Positions 34,157 through 42,825 are shown, counted from the first letter of the stretch. The stretch is DNA of 64,000 nucleotides from Burkholderiaceae bacterium (GCA_913776825.1 CAJYPV010000019.1:1-64000); one strand, 5' to 3'. Program-made: numbers and translations. Notes: generated by a model not told the origin, from the letters alone.

Positions 34157-36789
34157 ACTTCATGATTCCGCTTCGTCCGGCGGCCTGGGCGGCGCTGCTG
34201 GCCTCGGTGCTGTGCGGCAGCCTCGGCGTGATGCTGGCGCAGCACTATCCGATTCATCCGTCCTGGATGCTGGCCGCCTGGACCGGCATCGCCTTCGCGG
34301 CCTTCTTCGGCTGGCAAGCCCTGCCGATGCTGGTGCCCGCGCTGGTGCCGGTGGTCGGCCTGGCGCCATGGACCGGCTGGTTCGCCGTCGAGGAACTGGA
34401 TCTGCTGGTCCTGGCGGTCGCCACCGGCGGCTATGCCGCGCTGGCCATTACCGAGCCGACCACCCGTCCCGTGCCCTGGCGCTTCCGCGCCCTGCGCTGG
34501 CGTTCGGCGGTGCTGGTGCTGATGTCGGTGTTCGCGCTGTCGGCCGCGATCTCGGTCATGCGCGGGCTGGAGCAGGCGGGCGGGCTGCACCTGGGCTGGT
34601 GGCAGGGCTATCAGGAATCGATGAACAGCCTGCGCCTGGGCAAGCCGCTGCTGCTCGTGCTGCTGCTGTTGCCGCTGTGGCTGCAGGCATCGAACCTGCG
34701 GCCGTCGGCGGTGCTGCGTCTGGCGCGGGGCGCCTGGGTGCTGGTGCTGCTCACCGCGTCGCTCAGCGCGGTGTGGGAGCGCTGGATCTACACCGGCCTG
34801 CTGGATTTCTCCACCGATTACCGCACCACCGGCGGCTTCTGGGAGATGCACATCGGCGGCGCCGCGCTCGACGGCTGCCTGGCGCTGAGCGCGCCGATGG
34901 CGCTGCTCTGGCTGCTGCGCGAGCGCCAGCCCGCTCGCTTCATCGCCGCCATCGGCGTGATGCTGCTGGCGTTCTATGCCTGCCTGACCACCTTCTCGCG
35001 CGGCGTCTATCTGGCCGTCCCGATCGGCCTGGCGGTGTGCGCGGTGCTGTGGGCGGTGCAACAGCGCCAAGGCATTCCGGAGAACGACGCCAGCGGCTCG
35101 GCCTATCTGCCGACCGATGCCAAGCTGCCGATCGGCTGGACCCTGATCCTGCTGAGCAGCGTGGCCGTCGCCGCCTGGCTGCTGTTCGGCGCAGGCGGTT
35201 ACCGGGCGCTGTTGGCGCTGGCCGGCAGTGCCGCGCTGTGGGTGGCGCTGCCGGAACGGCGTGCCACCTGGCCGGTCTCGCAATTGCGCCTGGTGCTGGC
35301 GTTGAGCCCCTTGCCGGCGCTGGTGCTGGCGCTGGTCGGCTGGGCGCTGCTGGACGCCGTGCCCAAGCTGGCCTATGCGCTGGACGGCGCCATCGTGGTC
35401 ATCGGCCTGCTGCTGTGCTGGCGCTGGCGCCACGGCGTCGTGCAGCCGATGCAGGCCTTCCTGGTGGTGGCGTTGTGGATCGCCTCGCTGGCGGGCATCT
35501 GGCTGGTGGCGCTGCATTGGGGCGAGGGCCGGGAGGCGCTGCCCAGCGCCGGCGTGCTGGCCGCGCTGGCGATCGGCTGGCTGGCCACGCAATGGTCGGT
35601 GCGTCCCGCCGCCGCGCTGCGCCAGGCCGATTGGCGGGTGCGGGGTCTGCTGTGGACCGCCTGTCTGCTCGTCTGCGCCGTGGTGGCGTCGCTGGGCGGC
35701 GGCGGCTACATCGGCCAGCGCATGTCGACCGGCCAGCAGGACATGGAAGGTCGCCTGAGTCATTGGGGCATCGGCCTGGGCCTGTTGAAGTCCACCGATG
35801 AATGGCTGCTCGGCAAGGGCACCGGCCGCTTCCCCGCCAGCTTCGCGGCCGGCGGACCGTTCGAAGACCGCGTCGGCGACTACCGCTGGAACCCCGGCAC
35901 CCAGGACCCGGCCCAGGCCGCCGGTGCGCCGGGCATGCTCGGCATGTCGGAGGTGCCGACGGTGACGCTGGCCAGCGGTCTGCATCAGCTCGGCCACGGC
36001 GAGATGTTCCGCCTCAGCCAGCGGGTGAGCGCCGTCAGCGGCCAGGTCGGCGCGACCGTGGTGCTGCGCACCCAGCAGCGCACCCGGCTGCGGGTCGAGA
36101 TCTGCGAGAAACACCTGCTGTATCCGCTGCGCTGCATCGACCGGGAAGCCGACGTCCAGCCGATGGGCGGCGCGTGGCAGTCGGTGCAGCTGCCGCTGGG
36201 CACCGCGCCGGCGGACTTCGGTGGCTCGCGCTGGATGCCGCGTCAGCTCACCGCCGCCGTGTCGCTGAACTGGCGCGGATCGCTGGTCGAGCTGCGGGGC
36301 GTGCAGATCGTCGACAGCCAGCATGGCCCGCTGCTGCACAACCCCGATTTCTCGGCGGGCATGGCGCGCTGGTTCACCTCCAGCGACCGCATCCACATGC
36401 CTTTCCACATGAAGAGCCTGCCGCTGCATGTGCTGTTCGAGCAAGGCGTGCTCGGCTTCGGACTCTGGCTGGGACTGCTGGCGAGCGCGCTCTGGCGCTG
36501 CTCGTTGGGCGCGGCGCGACGCCATCCGTTGGCGCCGGCGACGGCGGGCGGCCTGATCGGCTTCCTGATCGTCGGGCTGTTCGACAGCCTGATCGATGCG
36601 CCGCGCATCGCCTTCCTGTTCTACGCGATGCTGGCGCTGGCGCTGGGCCTGCGCACGCCGTCCCGTCGCGTGCCGCGTGGCGACGAGCCGGACGACACGC
36701 CGCTCGAAACCCAGTTCGCCGATGCGGATGGCGAAAGCGAGCGCATGCCGCTGTCGCCGTCGCGCCGGTCGCGGACCAGCCAGATCTGA
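34153..36789 (+). CDS. O-antigen ligase/polymerase-like membrane protein with beta-rich insert
   Basis: An 878-residue polytopic membrane protein. About a dozen TM helices (residues 10-540) precede a Wzy_C-like signature, RLSHWGIGLGLL and LLGKGTGRFPASF near residue 550. A soluble, strand-rich module of about 150 residues (about 600-750) follows. It ends with NPDFSAGMARWFTSSD, reminiscent of carbohydrate-binding jelly-roll modules. Further TM helices (765-830) include DSLIDAPRIAF, and a charged cytoplasmic tail closes it. The start at 34153 overlaps the previous gene. It probably joins or polymerises a surface glycan. No other polysaccharide genes are adjacent. Confidence 0.75.
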   Translation: MNFMIPLRPAAWAALLASVLCGSLGVMLAQHYPIHPSWMLAAWTGIAFAAFFGWQALPMLVPALVPVVGLAPWTGWFAVEELDLLVLAVATGGYAALAITEPTTRPVPWRFRALRWRSAVLVLMSVFALSAAISVMRGLEQAGGLHLGWWQGYQESMNSLRLGKPLLLVLLLLPLWLQASNLRPSAVLRLARGAWVLVLLTASLSAVWERWIYTGLLDFSTDYRTTGGFWEMHIGGAALDGCLALSAPMALLWLLRERQPARFIAAIGVMLLAFYACLTTFSRGVYLAVPIGLAVCAVLWAVQQRQGIPENDASGSAYLPTDAKLPIGWTLILLSSVAVAAWLLFGAGGYRALLALAGSAALWVALPERRATWPVSQLRLVLALSPLPALVLALVGWALLDAVPKLAYALDGAIVVIGLLLCWRWRHGVVQPMQAFLVVALWIASLAGIWLVALHWGEGREALPSAGVLAALAIGWLATQWSVRPAAALRQADWRVRGLLWTACLLVCAVVASLGGGGYIGQRMSTGQQDMEGRLSHWGIGLGLLKSTDEWLLGKGTGRFPASFAAGGPFEDRVGDYRWNPGTQDPAQAAGAPGMLGMSEVPTVTLASGLHQLGHGEMFRLSQRVSAVSGQVGATVVLRTQQRTRLRVEICEKHLLYPLRCIDREADVQPMGGAWQSVQLPLGTAPADFGGSRWMPRQLTAAVSLNWRGSLVELRGVQIVDSQHGPLLHNPDFSAGMARWFTSSDRIHMPFHMKSLPLHVLFEQGVLGFGLWLGLLASALWRCSLGAARRHPLAPATAGGLIGFLIVGLFDSLIDAPRIAFLFYAMLALALGLRTPSRRVPRGDEPDDTPLETQFADADGESERMPLSPSRRSRTSQI

Positions 36790-36849
36790 CGGTCCGCCGC
36801 CGGGCGCGCAGGCCCGCGGCGCGATCTCACGATCGCGCCGCGATGCCGA

Positions 36850-37677
36850 TCACATGCCCTTGAACAGGTGGGTGTAGCTGCGGCTGACTTCGAGCTTCTC
36901 ATCCAGACCACGCACGCCGACCAGCTGACGGCCGCGGAAGTCGCGGGTGATGCCGTTGATCGCCTTCACATTGACCAGCGTCGAGCGGTGGATCTGCCAG
37001 AACACGGCGGGATCCAGCTCATCCACCAGCTCCTTGATCGGCTTGCGGATCAGCGCTTCCACCTGCGGCGTTTGCACCCGGGTGTATTTCTCGTCGCTGA
37101 TGAAGAACAGCACGTCCTCCACCGGGATCATCTGGATCGCCTGACCCACCGAGGCCTGGATCCATTGCAGATATTTCGGTGCGGCGGACGGATTCACCTG
37201 GGCCGACAGGCTGTGCAGCAGCTGCTGCAGCGTGCCGTTGCTCGGGCCCTCGGGCTCGGCCTCGCCACTGCGCTGGGCCAGGCGCTTCTTGATGCGCTGC
37301 ACCGTCACCGCCAGGCGCTCGCGCTCGGCGGGCTTCAGCACATAGTCGCAGACGCCTTGCTCGAAGGCCTCGACCGCATATTGGTCGTAGGCGGTGATGA
37401 AGACGATTTCCGGCAGCGGCCAGTCGTCGTCCTCGGGCAATTGGGCGATCTGCTTGGCCGCTTCCACGCCGGTCAGGCCCGGCATGCGGATGTCCAGGAA
37501 GACCAGATCGGGCTTGAGCTCGCGGGTCATCTCGACCGCCTCGAGGCCGTTCTTGGCCTCGCCGACGATCTCCAGTTCGGGCCAGGCTTCGCCGATCCGG
37601 CTGCGCAGTTGCTCGCGCATCAACCGTTCGTCGTCGGCCAGCACGGCGCGGGGGGCAGGGGCGTGGGTGTCGTTCAT
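36850..37677 (-). CDS. LytTR-type response regulator (LytR/AlgR family)
   Basis: A 275-residue transcription factor. The receiver domain is at about 10-130 (acidic pair DDE at 15-17, phospho-acceptor D62 in VFLDIRMPG, Lys in LKPAER). The LytTR DNA-binding domain is at 170-272, with VEDVLFFISDEKYTRV, FWQIHRSTLVNV and RGLDEKLEVSR. It is the partner of the LytS-type kinase encoded upstream on the same strand (38284-39774). A small membrane protein gene and a 163-base spacer separate them. Confidence 0.93.
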   Translation of the reverse strand: MNDTHAPAPRAVLADDERLMREQLRSRIGEAWPELEIVGEAKNGLEAVEMTRELKPDLVFLDIRMPGLTGVEAAKQIAQLPEDDDWPLPEIVFITAYDQYAVEAFEQGVCDYVLKPAERERLAVTVQRIKKRLAQRSGEAEPEGPSNGTLQQLLHSLSAQVNPSAAPKYLQWIQASVGQAIQMIPVEDVLFFISDEKYTRVQTPQVEALIRKPIKELVDELDPAVFWQIHRSTLVNVKAINGITRDFRGRQLVGVRGLDEKLEVSRSYTHLFKGM

Positions 37678-37840
37678 GGCGGGGATGTTAGGTCAGGGCC
37701 TTCGGCCGGACATCGGGAGTGTCGAGAGGGCCGCGCAGGCGCGCGCCGGGGGCCGGCACGTCGGGCTCGGTCCGCCGAAGGCAGGGTGGAGGAGTCGGCC
37801 GATCGCTGCGCCATCGGCCCGTGGGGATCAGATCAGGCGA

Positions 37841-38287
37841 TCAGCGGCCCATCGTCGGCTCGGTCGGCAGGGCGTGGATCGGCGAGGGCGGCACCGCCGG
37901 GGCCGCACGCGGGCGGCGGTCGCGCACCAGCAGCCAGACGATCAGGCCGATCACCAGCAGCGGCGAACCCAGCACCGCTCCCACGCCCAGCACCGCGGCC
38001 GCAGCCACCGCAAGGGCGCCGAACATCAGCAGCAGCGGCAGGCCCACACCCAGCAGCAACACCAGCGGCAACACCAGGCAGAGCACGCCGAAGGCGATCA
38101 CCAGGCCCAGACCGGCGCCCATCGCTTCACCCAGGTCGAGGCTGTGCCACAGCATGTCCTCGCCGTTGATGTTGAGATGCACATTGGGCAGGTCGCCCAA
38201 CAGCCCGATGGCCGCGATGCCCAGGGCGAACGATGCCAACACCAGCACCAGTCCGAGAATCAGCAGCGTCTTGAACAGCGTTTTCAT
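37841..38287 (-). CDS. Small polytopic membrane protein within the LytS/LytTR locus
   Basis: A 148-residue membrane protein with one N-terminal TM (about 7-30), a short exposed stretch (LPNVHLNINGEDMLWHSLD, described as residues 32-51) and two or three more hydrophobic segments (58-122), ending in a Pro/Arg-rich tail. No family was recognised. Its start overlaps the stop of the LytS-type kinase (ATGA), so it is translationally coupled to it. A role as an accessory sensor or a target of the system is inferred from this only. Confidence 0.7.
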   Translation of the reverse strand: MKTLFKTLLILGLVLVLASFALGIAAIGLLGDLPNVHLNINGEDMLWHSLDLGEAMGAGLGLVIAFGVLCLVLPLVLLLGVGLPLLLMFGALAVAAAAVLGVGAVLGSPLLVIGLIVWLLVRDRRPRAAPAVPPSPIHALPTEPTMGR

Positions 38288-39774
38288 GCGTGGGCTCCTT
38301 GGTCATGGGCGAACGGGCTGGACGTGCCGGTCGAGGCGCTGCTCGAGGTCGACGCCGTCCGGTAGGGCACGGTGATGGTCACCACCGTGCCGCTCGGTTG
38401 GTTTTCGGACACGGTGACGCTGGCGGTCTTGCCGTACAGCAGCGACAGCCGCTCCCGGATGTTGGCCAGGCCGACGCCGGTGCCGGCGGTGGCGGCGCGG
38501 CCGAAGCCCAGGCCGGTGTCGGCGACGGTGACCGTCAGCTTGCCGTGCACCACCTCGGCTTTCAGGCGCAGGCTGCCGCCTTCGGCCTTGGGTTCCAGGC
38601 CATGCTTGATCGCGTTCTCGACCAGGCCCTGGATCATCATGGGCGGGAATTCGGCGGACAGCAGGCCGTCCGGCACATCGATCTGGGTCTGCAGCCGCTC
38701 TTCCATGCGCATCTGCAGGATGTCCAGGTAGGGACGGATCACCGCCATCTCCCGGCCCAGGTCGCGCACGCCGCCGTTGGCATTCGCTTCGCGCATCGTG
38801 GGCATCGAGGCGCGGAGCAGGGCGATCAGGTTGCGCTGCATCTGCGAGGCCCGGGGCGGGTCGGTTTCGATCAGATGGTCGATCGAGGCCAGCGTGTTGA
38901 ACAGGAAGTGCGGTTCCACCTGGGCCTGCATCGCGGCCATCCGGGCTTCCACCACCTGACGGCGCAGGGATTCGGCTTCGGCGGTTTCGGTCGCCTTGGC
39001 GGCTTTCACTTCCGCCTGGATGCGACCCTTGTAGGTCGCCTTGATCAGCGCCGAGGCCAGCACCACCAGCAGCGCCAGCTTGTCGAGGAACTCACCCAGC
39101 CGCACCGTGCGGTAACGGATGCGGCGGCCGCTGTCCTCGGCCTGGGCCTCGACGCGGGCCTGTTCCAGCTCGCGGCGCGCTTCCTCGGCCTCGGCCTGGG
39201 CGGCGCGGGCTTCCTCGGCGGCTTCTTCCAGGGCGCGCTTGGCGTCCATGACGGCTTCGCGCACCGCTTCGCGCTGCTTCTCGTTGGGGATGCGGATATC
39301 GACCGACGGCAGGCTCGGATCCACATCCGACGCCGCTTCCGAGGCGGCTTGCGGATGGCGCGGCACGATGCGCACGCCGCGGCTGTCGATCTGGATCTCG
39401 TAGCGCAGGCCGTCTTCGTCGGCGCCGGCGCTGGCGCCGGAGGCGGGCGTGTCCGGCGCGGTGGACGTCTGCGGAGCGGCCGGCTTCTCGGCCTTTTCAG
39501 CCGGGGCGGGCTTTTCCTTGCGGCTGGATTTCGGGGGGCGGGACTTGCTGGGGCTGAACTCCTGCTCTTCCTGGACCCGCCAGCTGAACGAGAACGGCGG
39601 CAGTTCCTGCAGGATGTTGGCGCCGATGACCAGCAGCACCGAGAGGATGGCAAACCGCTTCCAGGAGATGGAAACCAGCCAGCTCGCATAGACGTGGAAG
39701 CCCTGTTCGACCGACTTGGCATAGCCATGCCAGCGCTGGGCGGAGGTGAGGGAGGCGGGCGTCGGGGCGTTCAT
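38284..39774 (-). CDS. LytS-type sensor histidine kinase (His_kinase family)
   Basis: A 496-residue membrane kinase. TM1 is at about 40-56. A long non-membrane region follows: Pro/Lys-rich to 120, then a strongly charged Glu/Ala/Arg coiled coil at 165-212. TM2 is at about 229-246. The His_kinase domain has H289 in VEPHFLFNTLASIDHL, and HATPase_c has NAIKHGLEP (N box), DTGLGFG and GTGVGLANIRERL. The start at 39774 is the Met before NAPTPASL. It leads the operon with the small membrane protein and the LytTR regulator. Confidence 0.92.
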   Translation of the reverse strand: MNAPTPASLTSAQRWHGYAKSVEQGFHVYASWLVSISWKRFAILSVLLVIGANILQELPPFSFSWRVQEEQEFSPSKSRPPKSSRKEKPAPAEKAEKPAAPQTSTAPDTPASGASAGADEDGLRYEIQIDSRGVRIVPRHPQAASEAASDVDPSLPSVDIRIPNEKQREAVREAVMDAKRALEEAAEEARAAQAEAEEARRELEQARVEAQAEDSGRRIRYRTVRLGEFLDKLALLVVLASALIKATYKGRIQAEVKAAKATETAEAESLRRQVVEARMAAMQAQVEPHFLFNTLASIDHLIETDPPRASQMQRNLIALLRASMPTMREANANGGVRDLGREMAVIRPYLDILQMRMEERLQTQIDVPDGLLSAEFPPMMIQGLVENAIKHGLEPKAEGGSLRLKAEVVHGKLTVTVADTGLGFGRAATAGTGVGLANIRERLSLLYGKTASVTVSENQPSGTVVTITVPYRTASTSSSASTGTSSPFAHDQGAHA

Positions 39775-40042
39775 GGGAGGACCTGTCTGTTGCTTCGCAC
39801 TGTACGCAAGTCCCCCGGGCCGCTCGCGCAGCGGGCGATGCGCCGTCATCCCGGGGGCATGAACTGCCAGGATTGGCGACAGGCCGGAGGGTCGGTGGGA
39901 GCGCTGTGACGAGCTCCTGCAGCGCCGGCCGACGGGGGCAGGCTCAAAGGGTCGAGGGTTTGCGCTCGTGCCATCGTCAATGCCGGTCGCGAACGAGAGG
40001 TCCTCCAGACGCCCGTTCAGTGCTGCCCTCGTGCCGTACGGC

Positions 40043-41008
40043 TTAGTTCCACACTGCCGCCTGATCCCAGTTCGGCCGAAAGCCCGCCGAGGACAGGCTC
40101 AAAAGCGACGATTTGGGGAATGTCGCCACATGACGCTTGACACGCTCGTGCCAGTCATCTGCCCGGTGAATTTGTCGTAAGAGCAAGCGCAAGCAGGTAA
40201 ATGCGGCAAACAGCTTGCGGCGACCTAGCGGATCCTCGTGAAGAGGTTGTAGCAAAGGGCCTTGTTCCAAACTCGGCAGTCTTGCGACATCCGGTAGCGT
40301 TCGATTCCAAAGTCGGGCATGGTGGGCCGACGCATTACGGACGAAGTTGAACATCTTCATCCAATTCACCATCACGATGCCATCGACTAGGGCCAAACGA
40401 CGCGCAATCGCGTCTCTATCGCGCTGCTGCATACCCTCGTAAAACCGCGACAGCAACCCGAAGTCCCACAATTCCACGGCCACCCAGATTGGCATCGCGC
40501 CGCCATATCGCTCGAGATGGTGCCGGCGAAACTCTTCCTTGGACTTTTCGCAGGCTGACGTGTAACGGCGTCGCCACTCGGCATATGCGCTCTCGTTGCG
40601 GCCAGGTAGGTCCTGCACAAAGCGCTTGTCCAGCAGGTGCGGCTGGAGGTGAGCTTCAGGATGCAAACGACCGAGGCGTTCTGCAATCGCGACGCGGACC
40701 GCTACTTCGACGGTCTCGAGTGCTTCGATGGCAAGAATCCGCAATCGCTTGTCGAAGTCCGCGACCTCAATGACTAGATCGAAGGCTGCTCCCGCTGCGA
40801 AATCGTCTTGCCGTCCCGGGATACCCACCGGATTTGTTTTGCGCAATGGATAGAAATAGCCTGAGAGCCGGTAGTAACCAAGTCGCTCCAATTCAGAGAG
40901 CGCAACGGCTTCATCCGGCACGATGAGTCCTCGCGCTTTGAGCTTGGCGAGGCGAGCTGGAGGGCTGAGGTATGGCTTGATAGGAAGCGTTCCGACGTCC
41001 TCAAGCAT
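40043..41008 (-). CDS. Abi_2 family (AbiD/AbiF-like) abortive infection protein
   Basis: A 321-residue protein of the Abi_2 family, linked to phage defence by abortive infection. The N-terminus shows the family pattern GYYRLSGYFYPLR (about 44-56) and FDKRLRILAIEALETVEVAVR. The HEPN-type RNase motif R-x4-H is clear at R224-H229 (FVRNASAHH); a second R-x4-H at R111-H116 is weaker. No signal peptide or TM. GC is visibly lower than in neighbours, and the gene stands alone between housekeeping genes, which suggests transfer. A structured, T-tailed hairpin lies upstream on the same strand, as expected for an RNA-antitoxin arrangement. The start at 41008 lacks a clear ribosome site. Confidence 0.88.
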   Translation of the reverse strand: MLEDVGTLPIKPYLSPPARLAKLKARGLIVPDEAVALSELERLGYYRLSGYFYPLRKTNPVGIPGRQDDFAAGAAFDLVIEVADFDKRLRILAIEALETVEVAVRVAIAERLGRLHPEAHLQPHLLDKRFVQDLPGRNESAYAEWRRRYTSACEKSKEEFRRHHLERYGGAMPIWVAVELWDFGLLSRFYEGMQQRDRDAIARRLALVDGIVMVNWMKMFNFVRNASAHHARLWNRTLPDVARLPSLEQGPLLQPLHEDPLGRRKLFAAFTCLRLLLRQIHRADDWHERVKRHVATFPKSSLLSLSSAGFRPNWDQAAVWN

Positions 41009-41035
41009 CGGGACGCTCGCGAACGTAAGGGCGCC

Positions 41036-41094
41036 AGAAAAGAGAAACCCCCCACGTGAAATCCCGCGCTTGCGCCGGGTTCAGAGGTGGGGGG
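41036..41094 (-). terminator. Two-tier hairpin with T-rich tail upstream of the Abi_2 gene
   Basis: On the minus strand CCCCCCAC (41094-41087) pairs with GTGGGGGG (41055-41048). Inside, CCC-GCG pairs with CGC-GGG around a CAAG loop (41079-41063, one bulge). The T-rich run TTTCTCTTTTCT follows directly (41047-41036). The Abi_2 start codon is 28 bases further on. This is the form of an intrinsic terminator placed before a toxin gene. Confidence 0.6.
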
Positions 41095-41160
41095 CGTATT
41101 GCTTTGCAATTTGCCACAAGAGTCCCCAGCTGTCCAGTTGCCCTTCTTTTGAAGGCGTCA
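41036..41160 (-). ncRNA. Candidate structured RNA (possible RNA antitoxin) upstream of Abi_2
   Basis: Three hairpins in a row, the last with a T-rich tail, lie on the same strand as the Abi_2 gene and immediately before it. Boundaries are estimates, as no promoter was identified with confidence. AbiF, an Abi_2-family HEPN protein, has been reported to work as a toxin restrained by an adjacent conserved non-coding RNA, and type III toxin-antitoxin loci also place an RNA and terminator before the toxin. This locus fits that layout. The RNA call is inference. Confidence 0.4.
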
Positions 41161-41357
41161 TGGCGTGGGGGCGAACCGCCAAGCCCGTCGGATAAGTATC
41201 AAGCGTCGCCGACCTCACGCAGATCGATTGGGGGCAGTGCGAGGGTCAAGTCTGTTGTGCGTCAAACTTTGGTCAACAACCCTGACGAGGTAGCAGTCTG
41301 CCCCGTCGGGATTGCTTGAGGCCTCGACAAGTCTGGCAGCGGAGCCAAACGGCTGTG

Positions 41358-41390
41358 ACCCAGCAAAAAGGCCTGCTCACGCAGGCCTTT
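41358..41390 (-). terminator. Rho-independent terminator of the yceI gene
   Basis: Perfect 10-bp stem AAAGGCCTGC (41367-41376) with GCAGGCCTTT (41381-41390) and a TCAC/GTGA loop. On the minus strand it is followed by TTGCTG after an in-stem T run, 57 bases after the yceI stop codon. Confidence 0.8.
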
Positions 41391-41446
41391 CGGGTCAGCG
41401 ACCCCGCCGGAGGGGGCGGGCCGCTGCGCTCATCGGCGGGGCCGAC

Positions 41447-42016
41447 TTATTGCTTGACGGCTTCGACCTGGATGATCAGCTTCACGTCCTTCGAGAAGCC
41501 GTAGGCCAGACCGTAATCCACGCCCCACTGGGTGCGGTCGATCACGGTTTCGAAGTCGCCGCCGCAGACTTCACGCTTCAGCATCGGGTTCTGGTAGCAG
41601 TTGAAGTTGGTGGCCTTCAGGGTGACCGGCGCGGTCTTGCCCTTCAGCGTCAGCTCGCCGGCGACGGCGGTGACCTTGTCGCCTGCGAAGGTGAACTTGT
41701 CACCGACGAACTTGGCGGTCGGGAAGGCGGTCACATCGAAGAAGTCCTTGCCTTGCAGGTGCTTGTCGAAGGCAGCCGAACCGCTGCTGATGCCGTTCAT
41801 GTCGAAGGTGACTTCCACCTTGCCCGACTTGCCGGCGCGATCGAACTGGACCGAGCCTTCCTTCTTCTCGAAACGGGCACGGTTGGTCGAGGTGCCGAAG
41901 TGCATGATCTCGAAGGTGGCGTAGGTGTGCGTCGGGTCGATCGCGTAGGTCGCGCTCTGGGCTTGGGCCAGACCGGCGACGGCGAGCAGGGAGGCCAGGA
42001 GCAGGGCTTTCTTCAT
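41447..42016 (-). CDS. YceI family periplasmic protein (first copy)
   Basis: A 189-residue secreted protein. The signal peptide KKALLLASLLAVAGLAQAQ is cleaved near residue 20. The mature YceI lipocalin-like domain starts YAIDPTHTYATFEIMHFG and includes GSVQFD, HLQGKDFFDVTAFPTAKF and GELTLKGKTAPVTL. Family members bind polyisoprenoids such as ubiquinone precursors. One Cys pair (NFNCYQN and REVCGGDF) may form a disulfide. It is the last gene of a cytochrome b561-YceI-YceI cluster, ended by a clear terminator. Confidence 0.93.
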   Translation of the reverse strand: MKKALLLASLLAVAGLAQAQSATYAIDPTHTYATFEIMHFGTSTNRARFEKKEGSVQFDRAGKSGKVEVTFDMNGISSGSAAFDKHLQGKDFFDVTAFPTAKFVGDKFTFAGDKVTAVAGELTLKGKTAPVTLKATNFNCYQNPMLKREVCGGDFETVIDRTQWGVDYGLAYGFSKDVKLIIQVEAVKQ

Positions 42017-42071
42017 GGTGTGGGTCCGTTGTGGTTGTTGACGGGTGGGGTGGGGAGGATAAATCCTGGCC

Positions 42072-42734
42072 TCACAGCGGCGAAACGCCGGTGAACGCCA
42101 GCTTGAACTTCACTTGCACATCGTTGGCGACGACGCTGACATCCTTCCATTCGCCGTCGCCGATGTTGTAGTCCAGCCGCTTGATGGCGAAGCTGCCGAC
42201 GGCGGTGGTCGTGCCGCCCGCCTGGGTCAGGGTGACCGGCACGACGACATCGCGCACCTGGCCCTTGATGCTCAGCTTGCCGGCGATCTCGAACTTGCCG
42301 CCGCCCAGGGTCTTGATGGCGCCGCTCTGGAAGGTCGCCTGCGGCGCCTTCTTGGTGTCGAACCAGGCCGGCTTGACCAGCTCGGCATCGGTGGCGGCAT
42401 CGCCCAGGGTGGCGCTGTTCAGGTCCACGCTCAAGCCGACCTTGCCGGTCTCGGCCTTCTTCGGATCGAACGCCAGTTGGGCATCGAAACGCTTGAAGTG
42501 GCCATCCACCGGCACGCCCATCTGCTTGAAGGTGAAGCTGATCTCGCTCTGGGCCGGCACCAGCTTGGCCGCCGCCACCGGCGCGGTCGCGGCGGGCGCG
42601 CTCGCCGTCGCAGCGGCGGCGGGCTTGGCGGCCGGCTTGGTCTGGGCGAAGGTCGGGGCGGCAACCAGCATCAGGCCGGCGCTGAGCACCGACAGCGCGG
42701 TGATGGACAGGGAAGTGGCCAGGCGAGCAGTCAT
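42072..42734 (-). CDS. YceI family periplasmic protein (second copy)
   Basis: A 220-residue secreted YceI-domain protein. A signal peptide (cleavage near APTFAQ, about residue 30) and an Ala/Pro-rich linker (31-57) precede the domain (58-218: AQSEISFTFKQMGVPVDGHF, KPAWFDTKKAPQATFQSG, GKLSIKGQVRDVVVPV). The start at 42734 has AAGAGG seven bases upstream; an ATG at 42752 is less well placed. It lies between cytochrome b561 and the other yceI, a conserved combination suggesting a link to quinone-dependent redox in the inner membrane or periplasm. Confidence 0.9.
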   Translation of the reverse strand: MTARLATSLSITALSVLSAGLMLVAAPTFAQTKPAAKPAAAATASAPAATAPVAAAKLVPAQSEISFTFKQMGVPVDGHFKRFDAQLAFDPKKAETGKVGLSVDLNSATLGDAATDAELVKPAWFDTKKAPQATFQSGAIKTLGGGKFEIAGKLSIKGQVRDVVVPVTLTQAGGTTTAVGSFAIKRLDYNIGDGEWKDVSVVANDVQVKFKLAFTGVSPL

Positions 42735-42825
42735 GGAGAAACCTCTTTTCATCTTGTGTCGTGAACGGAGCGGCGTCACCCGAGGCGGCGTCGAAGGAAA
42801 GTGAAGATCCGCGGCGTGTGCCGGC

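Larger units (their letters stand above)
41009..41446. other. 438-base non-coding gap between the Abi_2 gene and yceI
   Basis: No protein gene is supported here. On the minus strand it contains the T-tailed hairpin at 41036-41094. Smaller hairpins are TTGC-AAA-GCAA (about 41098-41109) and CTTC-AAAA-GAAG (about 41143-41154). Near the right end is the yceI terminator at 41358-41390. The 41160-41350 stretch shows no structure I can name. Confidence 0.6.

Noticed and set aside
34087-36525. Minus-strand open frame of 812 codons opposite the O-antigen-ligase-like gene
   Set aside because: Translation is His/Gln/Arg-rich without domains, and the plus-strand frame has clear membrane helices and a Wzy_C signature.
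39775-40042. Search for attachment sites or flanking direct repeats around the Abi_2 gene
   Set aside because: Only a 10-base repeat (CAGGCTCAAA near 39941 and 40095) was found, both on the same side of the gene, so it does not flank an insertion.
41036-41094. Hairpin considered as a plus-strand terminator for a gene left of it
   Set aside because: No T tract follows on the plus strand and no plus-strand gene ends nearby; the T-rich tail is on the minus strand.
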